Shown: piece after piece, positions 10,088 through 20,750 of the stretch
How the letters are laid out: each line of letters begins with the position of its first letter
Position numbering within the stretch: the stretch's first letter is position 1
DNA from: Tupaia tana
Taxonomy: Eukaryota > Chordata > Mammalia > Scandentia > Tupaiidae
Assembly (NCBI GenBank): GCA_026018925.1
Contig: JAKSZU010000008.1
Coordinates: 60,000,027 to 60,064,026, forward strand
Length of the DNA stretch: 64,000 nucleotides
Direction: 5' to 3'
Notes under the pieces: generated by a model
What the model saw: only the letters and a program-made list of their open reading frames with translations
What the model was told of the DNA's origin: nothing
Databases searched by the model: none
Made by a program: the position numbers and the translations under genes

Positions 10088-10305
10088 TTTTTTAAAAGAT
10101 TCTTTCTTTCCTCCGTGAGAGAGAGACAGACAGTCACTCATGACAGCATCTTCACACTGTTCTCAACTCCTAGCTTCAGCCAGCCCCTGATCATAGGCAA
10201 GCCTGTGCCTAGTGTGTTCATGGACATCTCCAGAGATGAACCTGGAACCTTTCTGTTTGGGTCAGCCTCATGGAGTGTGTCATTACACTGCACCACCATC
10301 TAATC
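10088..10305 (-). mobile_element. SINE-C copy
   Basis: Reverse-strand old SINE: 'gagagagagacagacag' block, 'catcttcacactgttctc', 'gaacctggaacctttctgtttggg' and the head complement 'cattacactgcaccaccatct'. Same plan as the copies at 31878 and 36430. Confidence 0.7.
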
Positions 10306-10338
10306 CCTGTTTAAGTTTTTATTTATTTATTTATTTTC

Positions 10339-10369
<31 letters not shown>

Positions 10370-10548
10370 CCCCCCCAAAGGGTCTTCATGTTGAGATTCT
10401 ACCACATTGACTTAGTCATCCTGGATTGTGTGTGTGTGTTTATGTGTGTGTGTATGTGTGAGTGCACTCGTTGTGCATAGCCTTGGGGCATGAACCTGGG
10501 ACCTTCCATAGCATTACAGAGCCTAGATTTGTACTGTCACAGCTTACC
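10306..10548 (-). mobile_element. SINE-C copy, abutting the previous one
   Basis: Tail 'tttttatttatttatttatt', (GA)n at 10342-10369, a TG-rich expansion at 10427-10464 and the head complement 'catgaacctgggaccttcca'. It joins the previous SINE-C directly, so the two form a head-to-tail pair. Confidence 0.65.
10342..10369. repeat. (GA)n microsatellite within SINE-C
   Basis: About 14 GA units, a local expansion of the purine block that all these SINEs carry. Confidence 0.9.
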
Positions 10549-10799
10549 TACTGCCGACATTAAGCTATCACATTTATAATGTGCGAGAGAATTTTCCTTG
10601 TTCTCTTTTTTTAACGTTTTGCTTTTTTTATTTGGATATTATTTCCTTTATCTCTGAAAATTGAAATTAGAGGATGTTTAGAAAGGATTTTTTTGTCTTG
10701 TTCATTGTTTCTTTTTTCTGTCTGTACCAGTTCCTGTATTTAATGTCAAAGCTTTCCTCAAGTGACTTAAGGGATATGGATGTCTGATTCATTTTTCAA

Positions 10800-10975
10800 A
10801 TTATTTATTTCATTTTATTTATCATTAGTATTATTTTTTAATTCATTACAGAGCACATGTGCTCATAGAGAGAAACAAAGTGAGAGAGAGAAAGCAAGCC
10901 ACCAGGTCCAGGCCTTGAACCAAGTTGGCTGTGTGGGAGTCCAGCGTGTTAACCACCACACCACCTGCTGGATCC
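10800..10975 (-). mobile_element. SINE-S copy
   Basis: Tail 'atttatttcattttatttatc', GA block, 'aagcaagccaccaggtcc' and head complement. TSD ctgattcatttttcaa (10784-10799) / ctgattcattttttaa (10976-10991). Confidence 0.93.
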
Positions 10976-10991
10976 CTGATTCATTTTTTAA

Positions 10992-12280
10992 TAGTGTCTC
11001 ACTCTTTAAGTGAGACACTTAAAGTAGAAACAGGAGTAGGCACACTTATCAACCCATGGGTTTCGTGCAGGTTCATAGGATGATAAGCTTTGATAATGAG
11101 GTTCCCAAATAACAGCACAAGTAATTTTTGGTTTTGTTTGTTTTTGTTAGAATGGTTAGCTTCCCTAGAGAATGTGGTTTCCTCTTTCTGAGATTTATAA
11201 ACTTCGAAGACAGCATTCTGAGGACTTAGTGGAAGTGTGGGATCAGATGTGCATTGGGGAAGTTGTAGGTCTTTGTTGAGAATGTAGATGACTCCATATT
11301 CTAATTCAGGGGGCACCTTAGTATCACCCTTTGCTGAGACTGTGTCCCTGGACTTTTCTCTTCCAGTTCTCTGTAGACTAAATCTCCATCTCCCAATAGA
11401 GTGAGCCGAGGATGTCACTCACTATACAGAATGGGTAGGCATGTAGGGTAATAGCTTCCCCCCTCCCCCCGATGCCTGTCCTCTGAGTTCTAGCTCCACT
11501 GGTGGGTCACCTTTCAATGTACGAGGTAGCCCTCACTTCCTAATCTTTCTAAAGAATAAATCTAATTATTTCTTGTTGGCCTGCTGCTCCTGAAATACTT
11601 AGATTTTAGCATTCTGTGTTCTGCAGTCATTTATCACTCCATCAATTTTCCAGCTTTAGGTATTTTATTGATTTCTGTTGCCCAATCTCTGTCCTTATCA
11701 TAGTTTTTTCTTCTTTACTGTCATTACAGTGAAAGGAGATTTATAAATAAGTGAATGTATTCAATTCACCATGAATAACAGGAAGTCCTCTATTTTTTTT
11801 TTCTATGCACACTTCTTCAAAGTTTTCTGCACTCATTTCTTTGACTTCTTCAGTTCCAGCATCTTCTTTCCTGCCTGTTTCAGTATACAACCCACACTGA
11901 AGTAGACTCTCTCACAGACTCCTATCTTCTTCTGTTGCCAGTTTACCATTCTATTAGGCTTAAACTAAAACCCCTTTCCCTGTCTACTGATGAGTTTCTT
12001 CATCACTATCCATCCCTTAAATGTTGTCACTCCCTAGTTTTCTTTTTTCTCATTTATGTACTCTCTAGATTATCTCAATTATAATTTTAACTATGCCACC
12101 TTTATAGCCTCATTTCTCACCCCTCCTTCTCAGATACCCTGAGCATCCACCATATTCAAGTATTTAATATTCCTCAAATGTCCCTTACTTGTTCATATCA
12201 ATATTTGTACATCATGTTTCCTTTGTCTAGTAAATTTCTTGACGTCTTTATCACTGTTAACAGATCCTATCAGATATGCC
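10992..12280. other. unique sequence, pyrimidine-rich in its second half
   Basis: No gene recognised. The antisense frame at 10999-11418 (139 codons) lacks domains, and the sequence does not look coding. The C/T-rich stretch 11880-12240 could be very old L2 sequence on the plus strand but cannot be aligned by eye. Confidence 0.45.
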
Positions 12281-12287
12281 ATTTATG

Positions 12288-12532
12288 GGGCCAGAAGGCA
12301 GCAAAGTGGTGAAGGCACTGGATTCCCATTTGTCCAACTATGATCAAGTCCTGGGCCTGATGGCTTGAAAGTCTTGCTGGGAGTTTGTGCATCCATGCCC
12401 AAAGTCCCAGGAGGAGAATGGGAGAGAAGGGACAGTGGTGTGGCCATGCTCCTTGAGTGGGGGTGATTTCTCACTTTCCCTCTCTGTCTCTCTCCAGTGA
12501 GTACATGCACCTTGTAGCAAAACCTAAAAAAT
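12288..12532 (+). mobile_element. SINE-L(a) copy
   Basis: GGGGCCAG start, B-box region degraded (atgatcaagtcc), 'ggaggagaatgggagagaagg', 'gtgatttctcactttccctctc' and 'ccttgtagcaaaacct' end. Older than the CpG-rich copies. Confidence 0.9.
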
Positions 12533-12624
12533 AAAGATTTACCACATATCACTGTCTTGAAAATGCCCTTCTTATATCATGCCTGTAAGTTTCTCCCTAT
12601 CCTGTGCATTGTTCCAGCTGGATG

Positions 12625-12722
12625 TGAACACCTGAAAGTCAGTGACTTCATTTTTCATCTCTTCCACTGCAGAGCTAGCATACAGTATACACTCATTGAA
12701 TTTTGAATTATTTAATGAGCTT
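12625..12722 (+). mobile_element. L2 3'-end fragment
   Basis: 'acacctgaaagtcagtgact...ttcatctcttccac', 'agctagcatacagtatacactcattgaatttt' follows the L2 3' end in order, strongly diverged. Confidence 0.5.
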
Positions 12723-14168
12723 TATGATGATGCATTATTGAACACAGCAGACTCTGCTGTGACATGATTTTGCTTTGGAGATTACTAGTGTGGCAATCAT
12801 TTGAAAAATATAGTACTTACAGTGCCAATTTTCCCATGTCTAGAAAAGTGTTTCAGGCCTTAGTGAGATTATTTTTTTTTAATGGTAGACACTGAAACAA
12901 GAGGATTTCTTTGGAATGTCTCATATATACGTAGCATATATTGTGCTACATCAGTCAGCATGAACATATATAAAAGAATTAAAAACAATTAAAATCTGCA
13001 TAGATGCAAAAGATGCTGCCAAGCCATAGGGTTTTATTTGACCTGTTTTCACAGCAGCCATGCCAACGTGTTGGCTCATTTTCATTGGACAGTTCTTTCT
13101 GGCCCCACTATCCTGTCAAACAGTAACTGTCTCGTTCTCAGCTCTTCCCTGGGAGAAAGTCGGCTGGACCTCAAGCCTTTACTCTGAGACCTGAAACTGG
13201 AGGTTTTTCATTTTACCATTCACATATAATTCCATCACATTTGAAGGCTATTTTTAAACTTAAAAGGTCACCTTATATGCCATGACATACCGTGGTACTT
13301 CAGAGAAGATATATTCTCATTAGTCTGTCTGAGGTTTGGGAAGACTGTCAGACAACTGTGGGGTCAAACCAGATAGTATATCATGGTGTTGCAAGCAAGA
13401 GTATGCCAACCAAGGGAATGGATCAGAAACACAGAAATACGTACATTTAAGTGTGAGTAGATAGATCTTTTGGTCTATCTATGTATGTAGTTGTATCTAC
13501 CACCCATTGAAATTAAATGAGAATAAATTACTTAAAGTCAGTTTTTCCTTCAGAAATCTAGAATTTATCATCATTGTCTCATCTCTCTTGTAATATTTTC
13601 AAGAATGACTGCTCTCCATTTCAGCAGCCTTTATTTTGTTCAGACTTTCAAGACATGGAAGTTTCAGAGATTTATTATGTAAGCTCAACATTTTCCAAAT
13701 ACTTGTCAAGTAGTTATAATGAGGAATTTAAGTTTTCATCATGAACTTGTTCAAATGTATGATACTTCAGCTCTCATCCCCCCAAAAAGATGTATAATTT
13801 GTCTATAAAATTGTAAATAAGTTTCAAGTCTCTCAGTGTCAGAATTGATTTCTTCTGTATATAAAATCTTAAGTAAAGTTCCTGCTATTTTGCTATGTTT
13901 TGAGTGTAGGTTTCTTGAAGTGTGTAATTTTTCAGTGAAACATTATCACCTGTCAAATCCAAAATGCCTTGATCTTAACCCTGTGAAAGCAAATAAGGTG
14001 GTCCAGAAAGGACATTTAGGCCAAACAATACTTCAGAAATTCTTAGCTTCCAGTTTAGCAGTTTCACTGGATACACTGATGAAAAACATGTTTTTCTATC
14101 AGTAAGGTGAAGTCTATAGAAAACGTAGTTTGAGAAAATAGATAAGTAACTTTTTATTTTACCCATGA
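12723..14168. other. unique AT-rich sequence, SINE-free
   Basis: 1.4 kb without recognisable repeats or RNA genes. Small frames at 13836-14105 and 13975-14166 overlap on opposite strands and neither resembles a protein. Confidence 0.5.
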
Positions 14169-14184
14169 CTTTAAGTACACTTTT

Positions 14185-14343
14185 TTTTTAACTTTATTAT
14201 TATTATCATTATTATTTTCCAGTTTGATCAGAGAAAGACAGAGAGAGAGGAAGTGAGAAAGCAAGCCACCAGGTCCGAGACTTGAACTGTGGTTGGCCAT
14301 GTGGGAGTCCAGCGCCTTTAACCACCATGCCACTTGCCAGCCC
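14185..14343 (-). mobile_element. SINE-S copy
   Basis: Tail with TTATTATTATTATC, 'cagtttgatcagagaaag', head complement ending 'cttgccagcccc'. A perfect 16-bp TSD ctttaagtacactttt is at 14169-14184 and 14344-14359. Confidence 0.96.
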
Positions 14344-14377
14344 CTTTAAGTACACTTTTAAAAATTTATTTACTTGG

Positions 14378-14622
14378 GCTCAGCAGGTAGTGTGGTGGTT
14401 AAGGTGCTGAACTCCCATGTAGCTGATTACAGTTTGATACCTAGACCCTGCGGCTTTAAATTCATGTCGGGTACGTGTGCAAGCATGCCCAAAATCCCAA
14501 GAGGAGAATGGAGGCGAAGGGATTATGGTAGGGCAATCCCCCCCAGGAGGTGATTTCTCACTTTCTGTCTCTGTCTCTCTGGTGAGTACAACACCCTGTA
14601 TCAGAAATCTCTCAAAAAATTG
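14378..14622 (+). mobile_element. SINE-L(a) copy
   Basis: 'gggctcagcaggtagtgtgg' head, 'gagaatggaggcgaagggatt', 'aggtgatttctcactttctgtctc', 'ccctgtatcagaaatctctc' end. Starts about 20 bp after the preceding SINE-S. Confidence 0.9.
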
Positions 14623-14770
14623 AGGAGTGTATGTTCTTCAAGTCACTGAACTTTTACTAGAGTTCCTACTGTAAAGCAGAGAGGGAATCTGTAAATTCTT
14701 TCAGTTATGGACAAGTTATATGTTACCTCAGTTGATACTTGGGTATCAACTTAATAAAAATTTTACTCAT

Positions 14771-15032
14771 GGGGAACCAGCAGTTAGCATAATGGCTATG
14801 TCGCTGGACTCCCACATAGTCAACCACGGTTCGCATCCCGGACCCAGTGGCTTAAAACTCACACTGGGCGCATGTGCGTGCGTGCCCAAGATCCCGAGAG
14901 GAGAATGGAGGAGAAGGGATTGTGGCGTGACCATCCCCCCTGGGGGGTGATTTCTCGCTTTCTGTCTCTATGTCTCTCTCTGTCTGTCTGGCGAGCGCAC
15001 GCGCCCTATAGTGAAAACCTCTCAAAAAAAAA
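14771..15032 (+). mobile_element. SINE-L(a), young copy
   Basis: Near-consensus copy: 'ccagcagttagcataatggc' head, CpG-rich 'gcatgtgcgtgcgtgcccaag', C6-T-G6 palindrome and 'cgcgccctatagtgaaaacc'. A perfect 15-bp TSD aaaaattttactcat is at 14756-14770 and 15033-15047. Confidence 0.97.
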
Positions 15033-15070
15033 AAAAATTTTACTCATAACTTTCTTACCCAGTAATATGA

Positions 15071-15451
15071 GAGGGTTTTTTAAAAGCTTGTAGAAAATGC
15101 ATATTATATAGGCCAGCCCTATAGCTCACATTTAAGGGAGCCAAATTCCACATATTTTAACTATGGTTTGAATTCTGGTTCTGGTGAGTTAAAACACATG
15201 ATGGGCATGTGTATGTCCAACTTGAAGGAAAAAGTATTGCTACATGACCACATTCTGTTCTAGGAGGGAGGTTCCCTCTCTCTCTCACTCTCTCTCTTTT
15301 TCTCTTTCGCCCTCTGGTGAATACATGTGCCTTCTGGAAATTAAGGAAGAAAGAAAATGCATAGTATGAAAAATTATGCATGGGTTCAATGTTTTTGCAC
15401 CAAAGTAAACTTATATTTTAATTTTATTTTCACCAACTTTTTGAAGTCCTC
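15071..15451 (+). mobile_element. tcaaaaagttc-type MITE split by a SINE
   Basis: Left part 15071-15107 ('gagggttttttaaaagcttg', 'tagaaaatgcatattat') and right part 15353-15451 ('gaaaaattatgcatgg', 'tttttgcaccaaagtaaact', 'ccaactttttgaagtcc') reunite into one roughly 135-bp MITE once the SINE at 15111-15350 is removed. Relatives are at 52934, 54035, 54278 and 59033. Confidence 0.75.
15111..15350 (+). mobile_element. SINE-L, diverged head variant, inside a MITE
   Basis: Head reads 'agggagccaaattccacat' instead of the usual CTGGACTCCCAC; a similar head is at 48897. The body has 'ggagggaggttccctctctc' in place of the C6-T-G6 palindrome, then 'gccctctggtgaatac'. TSD tagaaaatgcatattat (15091-15107) / aagaaaatgcatagtat (about 15351-15367). 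Confidence 0.85.
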
Positions 15452-15538
15452 TCATATGGCATCAGCTTGTTAGAAAGCAAAACTTCAGTCCCTATTCAGT
15501 CCTACTAAATCCGTATCTGCATTTAAAAATTTATGCAG

Positions 15539-15624
15539 GGGCTGGCATGTAGGTGGTTAAGGGTGGTGGACTTCCACATGGCCAACCACAGTTTGAATCC
15601 TGAACCTGGCATCTTGCTTTCTCA

Positions 15625-15679
<55 letters not shown>

Positions 15680-15733
15680 CCTCTCTGGTCAAATTAAAAT
15701 AAATTAATAAATAAAGTTAAATAAAATAATTCT
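15539..15733 (+). mobile_element. SINE-S copy with long (CT)n
   Basis: S-type head, (CT)n of about 50 bp, 'ggtcaaattaaaataaatta' and 'aaataattctttaaaa' tail. TSD about aaaaatttatgca / aaaaaattgtgca. Confidence 0.93.
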
Positions 15734-15745
15734 TTAAAAAATTGT

Positions 15746-16029
15746 GCATATTTAAGTCTGAGAAGCCAGGGTCTCCTAATTACTGACAAGACTTTAACAG
15801 AAGGGTACACCATGGAATGGAAAGAGTTAACCTTGCTCTGTGCAGTGTAATAACCCTGGCTGAGACATGTCCATTTATTTGCATATTAGAGACAAATCAC
15901 AAACCCAGTTAGAAGTTAGAGCATGAGAATATCATAAAGGAAAAATTAAAATGTTGAAAAGTTCTTCCTGTTTTGTCTTTGAATACACAACAGCTTGAGT
16001 GCTATCTTTTTTTGGCACTCCCTCTCATT
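15746..16029. other. unique sequence
   Basis: No feature recognised. Left edge of a 2.9-kb interval without young SINEs. Confidence 0.5.
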
Positions 16030-17360
16030 CCCACAAACAGGATGACACAAAAGAAAAGAAAATGCTGCCACACTCTATTTAATGGAACCCTTTATTGCTG
16101 TCTTTCTTTTTCTTTCCAACACCTCTTAATTTATACTAGGCATTAAATTGTAATGCTGTTTATTTTCATGGTAAAAAATGTCCCCCTGTGTATGTCTTTA
16201 AATCAATTCATTGTTATTTTGCAAAACAAAATGCTAAATAAGTACTTAGGGGAAACACAAGCCCCTTGACCCCTGGAATTCTCAGGAGGCTTGCCTCTGT
16301 CATCCTTCCTGCAAAGCAAAAGGGGAAAAAAAGAGAAGGGAAAAAACAAATTTGCTGAGCCACACATTTCAAGTTGTCGACAACCCCATCCATGAGAAAA
16401 CAGAAGAAAATATATATGCTCTCTGTCCTGTCAAAAGGCTTTCGCCTTATCTTGAGAGACTGTCAGGGCAGGAACATCAGTGAATGGACAGGAGTCTATT
16501 AAATTAATAAGCTGCTGGATGGTGTCTGGAGAGTTATGATGCTCCATAAATCCAGTTTGATCATGGTGGACAAGGTTTAAATCTGCAGACTTCTAATACA
16601 CATCCAGTTCTTGGATTGGATTTGAAGTTTTGTGCTGGAGACACAGAGATAGTCCTGCAGCATGTGAATTAAGATTTATCTTTTTTTTTTTCCCCTATCC
16701 TTTTTTATTTTTTTTTAACGCTACTTACAAAAATGAAAGCACCTTAGGGATCCTAGCAAATGTTACTGCTGGAAATGAAAAGAACTGTTGTCAAGGTGAA
16801 ACTGTGACCTAGAAACCTAAAATCAAACCTTGGTCATTCTATTCAGGCAGCCCCATCAGAATGGAGTGTAAAAGGTCTGTGTGGAAGGACAGATGCCTGA
16901 ACTTCTATAACCTATTTTATAGTGATGCCTGTCAAATTCCACTCGTCTATATTTATGACAGAAGGAAAACTAATGGTGTCAGATCTGCCCTATAGTAATA
17001 AAAAAATCAGGAAATATTTTCCTCACCCCATTAAATAAAGTCTTCTGATATAGCCTTTCCTATGATATAAGGTTTATTTGAGTTTTGGCTTTCAACCATT
17101 TAAAGCCAAAAACTGTGTTTTATTACTCAAATTGCCAAATAAACGATTAATTTTAGGTTGAAAACAGTTTATTTACATGGCACTGATAAATAAAAATTGC
17201 AAAATAAAAAGTGGAATTTGTTTAAAAAAATCATAACATTTTCCCCGTCGAGTTGGTTTATTTTACTGACTATAATAGTCAAACCATGAGGAAATTGTTA
17301 ATTACATGCTTATTTCATCAGCTTATGATTATTTTTAAAAAGTTAAGACTTTATTTTCTT
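16030..17360. promoter_or_regulatory. candidate conserved noncoding segment B
   Basis: About 1.3 kb with no recognisable transposon. It has varied composition, homeodomain-like cores (taaattaataag near 16498-16510, 'acgattaattt' near 17142) and a short hairpin (17083-17092 against 17102-17111). No frame is coding. A conserved developmental enhancer is the simplest guess; it needs alignment. Confidence 0.4.
17083..17111. repeat. 10-bp inverted repeat (hairpin)
   Basis: ttttggcttt at 17083-17092 and aaagccaaaa at 17102-17111 are exact reverse complements separated by 9 nt. This could be chance in AT-rich DNA or a paired protein site. Confidence 0.7.
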
Positions 17361-17539
17361 ACCTTGGGTTTTTGTATTACAGTGATAGACAGTACCTTGT
17401 TATAACCAGTGCTACACACCCATTTCAACTTATTTTAAAAGTGCCATTAGAACATTTGTGTAATAGAATTATCCAATTCATTCAACTCTTCACTATAACA
17501 GCGTGTTACATGACATCAAGGTCAGGGAGAGTGTGTGTG

Positions 17540-17725
17540 CAGGAGAGCATCCACCTACAGTCAGTACTTGCCGCAAACAAAGCACTGTCCTCGATACTGG
17601 ATCATCAGATCCTGCCCAAGAGATGTGATTCACTTCACTTTTACGATAGGGCTGTTGAGGTTCCTGGGGCTTAAATGACTTGTTCAAGACAAAAGCTAAC
17701 AAATGGTTCTATGCACATTGAACCC
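17540..17725 (-). mobile_element. MIR-like fragment, very diverged
   Basis: Order of blocks resembles an inverted MIR: 'agcactgtcctcgatactgg', 'atagggctgttgaggttc', 'aatgacttgttcaagac', 'ctaacaaatggttc'. Weak by eye. Confidence 0.45.
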
Positions 17726-17754
17726 ATCTCTACCTTTCCATAACTCATGAACTC

Positions 17755-17880
17755 ATTATTTCATTCATTCAACAGGGTCTGTTATGTGCCTGGCAATTTT
17801 CTAGGCACTGGAGTGAACAAAACAGACAACAAGACAATAATCCCTGTGCTAATAAGCTAATAATTTTAGTTAGGGTGTCA
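17755..17880 (-). mobile_element. L2 3'-end fragment
   Basis: 'cattcattcaacagggtctgttatgtgcctggcaattttctaggcactgg', then 'aacaaaacagacaacaagac' and 'atccctgtgctaataagct' follow an inverted L2 3' end closely. Confidence 0.85.
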
Positions 17881-17926
17881 AAATGAACAGTAAGCTGCTT
17901 CAAAGGTTTAATTTTGACACACATGT

Positions 17927-17928
<2 letters not shown>

Positions 17929-17959
<31 letters not shown>
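17929..17959. repeat. (CA)n microsatellite
   Basis: About 15 CA units with a 'catgtgcgc' lead-in. Confidence 0.95.
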
Positions 17960-17962
<3 letters not shown>

Positions 17963-17984
17963 TCCCTTCCTGCCTCCTGTACAT

Positions 17985-18688
17985 GGAACTAATTGAGGTG
18001 ATAAAACAAGGAACACGTGGATAAAATCCTCTTGGTTCCTAAGACTATCTGCTATGGAGTTTCCTTTGTGACCACTAAAAATGACTGATTTTTTTCAGTG
18101 AAAAATTGTTTGGGTTTTCCCCCTAATTTGCCAATAGGTTCCTAAACATCACGTTTCTATCCTGTAATACCAATACAATGTCCATTTGTAGTCAGAGATT
18201 ACATGGATATTTTGATAATTACCTCATGCGGTTTAGCTGTAAATCATTCTTCTCTGTTTCACTTCTCCCTCAGCTTCAGCAGTATCATGTCCCTAGCCAG
18301 GAAACATTTAAGAAAACAGATGAGTCCTCCAGGACAGAAAGTGCTGGCTTTGTGGGACAAATCGGAGGGGTCATCTGCAAGTCCATGACTTAGTGGAAAC
18401 TCCCTGCTTCTGGGTTTTCTAGTTCAATTCCAGGGGTTGTGGCAATGGCAAGAGTAGAATCTCTGCTGGTCTCAGAAGCAGTAAAGAGACCCATTGTTAT
18501 GTTCACTTTTATTGAAATGCTAACAGAACTTTAGGAAAGTGTATTGAAAAGTTTTAGAAGACCTCCTTCTAGTTAACATTCCACAGATAGCATCTCCCTT
18601 ATTCTGATTCCAGAAGATAAAATATGGAGTATTTGATTCTAGAATATATTTCTAGGAACAGAGAGTTTGGGTTCAATGTGTAACTCAT
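17985..18688. other. unique sequence
   Basis: No repeat recognised. Overlapping frames at 18178-18393 in two phases of the same strand have no recognisable protein domain. Confidence 0.5.
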
Positions 18689-18700
18689 AAGAAGCACTTG

Positions 18701-18983
18701 AGGGACCAGCAGTTAGCGTAATGGCTATGTCGCTGGACTCCCACGTAGTCGACCGTGGTTCAAGTCCTTTACCCGGTGGCTTAAAACTCACGCCGGGTGC
18801 GTGTGCGTGCGTGCCCAAGATCCCGAGAGGAGAATGGAGGAGAAGGGATTGCGGCGTGGCCATCCCCCCTGGGGGGTGATTTCTCGCTTTCTGTCTCTCT
18901 GTCTCTCTCTGTCTGTCTGGCGAGCGCACGCGCCCTAAAAAAAAAAGCAAAAACCTCTACAAAAAAAAAAAAAAGAAAAAGAA
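18701..18983 (+). mobile_element. SINE-L(a), young copy
   Basis: Near-consensus: 'ccagcagttagcgtaatggc', CpG-rich segment, C6-T-G6, pyrimidines, 'gcgcacgcgccct'. An extra A-run interrupts the 3' block before 'gcaaaaacctct'. TSD aagaagcacttg at 18689-18700 and 18984-18995. Confidence 0.96.
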
Positions 18984-19375
18984 AAGAAGCACTTGGGAAA
19001 GATTTATTGAATGAGTAGGTAAATTCTTTGAATTCTTTCTTCCTTTTTTTGCCCTAGTTTCTTAAGTCTAAAGAAGAGAATAGATGAGTTGTGAAGCAAT
19101 AAAAATAGGTAACAGTTTATATGCAATAGATTTATATTTAAATGACTATATAATATGATTATTTTCTTATTAATGCTTTTTATCTTTATGAGATTCTGTC
19201 TTATACAGTAGTAGCTTTGTTTTACATCCTGTTAAGGTTTCAGTCACATCAACATTGGAAGTATACCTTGTTCAACATCTGGTCTTCTATACAGAGATAA
19301 AACATTGAAGTTAAAAGACAAACAAGGAAAAATAAAACTGATCGTGCACATACTTTATGGCAAACTTTGCCTGCA

Positions 19376-19453
19376 TTGGGTCGTTGAGGAAATCATGATA
19401 CATTTTTGCATAGAAAAACAGAAAAATATGTCATGGCTTTTCTGATGACCCAA
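19376..19453. mobile_element. palindromic mariner-like MITE, complete
   Basis: 78 bp, ends ttgggtcgtt / ctgatgacccaa. Arms 'gaaatcatgatacattttt' and 'aaaaatatgtcatggctttt' pair over most of their length. Followed by TA, the usual mariner target. Confidence 0.8.
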
Positions 19454-19789
19454 TACATACTTATCTACTCTGCTAAGTTTGTCATAATACATGTGAAAAA
19501 ATAAGACTATGTTTTCGCCAACATTGTCTAGCTAGTGAAGGGTAGGGTTAGAACCTAGACCTAGGATCGTTGGCAACTCAGTGTTGCCTACAAATAAAAT
19601 GAGGTTCATTCATGCCTATGCATTTATCTTTTAATCATGTAAAATTTGACGTGCCTACCAATTAATGAAACAACTCAGCCTACAGTGGTGAATCTAAACA
19701 AAAATAATTATTTTGGAAAACATTGAAAGGTAGGAATAAATTACTATATAACTAAAAAAATAAATACAGCATTGTCAGATTTTAAAAAA
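19454..19789. other. unique sequence with a MIR scrap
   Basis: 'acattgtctagctagtgaagggtagggttagaacctag' near 19522-19560 resembles the end of an inverted MIR. Otherwise nothing recognised. Confidence 0.4.
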
Positions 19790-19977
19790 TCATAGTGCAA
19801 CTAATTCCAGTGTCCTGTTTTAAAAGATAACATTATCATACAATGAAATGAGCAAATATTAAGTGTTCAACCAAGATCTAGAATGTATCCATCATCCCAG
19901 AAAGATCTCACACATTCCAACAATCGACCACTGTTGATTCCTTTCTTTTTCTTTTTCGTTACCTTTTTCCTTCTATT

Positions 19978-20235
19978 TTTTTTTTTTTTTTTTAAGTTTT
20001 ACTACAGAGTACATATGCTTTCCAGAGAAACACAGATACAGAGAAAGGGAAGATAATAAAGCACCATCCACGGGGGATAACCGCAACTTAGTCCCCTCTC
20101 CTTCATTCTCCTCTTAGAATTTTGGGCATACATGCTCACATACTCAGCATGTAGTTTAAGTCACTGGGTCCAGGACTCAGACCACACAGTTGGCCATATG
20201 GGATCCAGCCACTTCAACCACCAAACCATCTGTTG

Positions 20236-20238
<3 letters not shown>
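19978..20238 (-). mobile_element. SINE-L(b), first of a stacked pair
   Basis: Poly-T, 'tactacagagtacatatgct', 'aataaagcaccatccacggggg' (b-type body), head complement 'atatgggatccagccac' ending 'ctgttggcc'. It lies directly before a second copy in the same orientation. Confidence 0.92.
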
Positions 20239-20267
<29 letters not shown>

Positions 20268-20505
20268 GTTTTTTCTAAGGGTATGTGTGCTCCCCAGAGA
20301 AAGAGAGAGAGAGAGAGAGGGAATTTACCCTCCAGGGAAGATGGCCACCTACAACCCATTCATTCACCTCCGTTCTTCTCTCAGGATTTTGGGCATACAT
20401 GCATCTGTGTCCAGCTTGTTTTTCAAGGCAGTGATTCTGGGACTTGGACCACACAGTGGGTCATGTGTATCCCACCACTTTAACCTCTATCTTACCTGTT
20501 GGCCC
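20239..20505 (-). mobile_element. SINE-L(b), second of a stacked pair
   Basis: Long poly-T (about 29) where its tail meets the head of the neighbour, '(ga)n', 'gggaatttaccctccagggaag', head complement ending 'cctgttggccc'. The pair shares one TSD: accactgttgatt at 19927-19939 and 20507-20519. Confidence 0.92.
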
Positions 20506-20750
20506 AACCACTGTTGATTTCTATTAGCATATATTAGCTTTGTCTAGTCTGAACTTCATATAAATTAAATCAGATACTTTATGATGTCTTTTATTCAACA
20601 TGATGTTTAGAGACTCAATCATGTTTTATGTATGTAGTTTGTCCTTTTTATTGCCAGCCAATGTTCCCATTTTGTGACTACACTACTATTTTTTTTATCA
20701 ATTTTCCTATTGGTGGATATTAATGAGTGGTTGCTCTCATTACATCTGCA

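Larger units (their letters stand above)
19790..20750. mobile_element. L1M-type 3' end, split by two SINEs
   Basis: 19790-19941 ('atcccagaaagatctcacac', 'accactgttgattcc') and 20506-20750 ('accactgttgatttctatta', 'gaacttcatataaattaaatcag', 'ttgtcctttttattgccagcc', 'tattggtggatattaatgag') are consecutive parts of an L1M 3'-UTR-like sequence, joined exactly at the TSD of the SINE pair. No ORF2 remains. Confidence 0.75.

Noticed and set aside
10999-11418. 139-codon antisense frame
   Set aside because: No recognisable domain, no start or splice context, and length is within chance for unselected DNA of this size.
17929-17959. CRISPR-like or structured repeat arrays
   Set aside because: Only simple microsatellites are present. 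There is no spaced array anywhere in the window and the DNA is mammalian.
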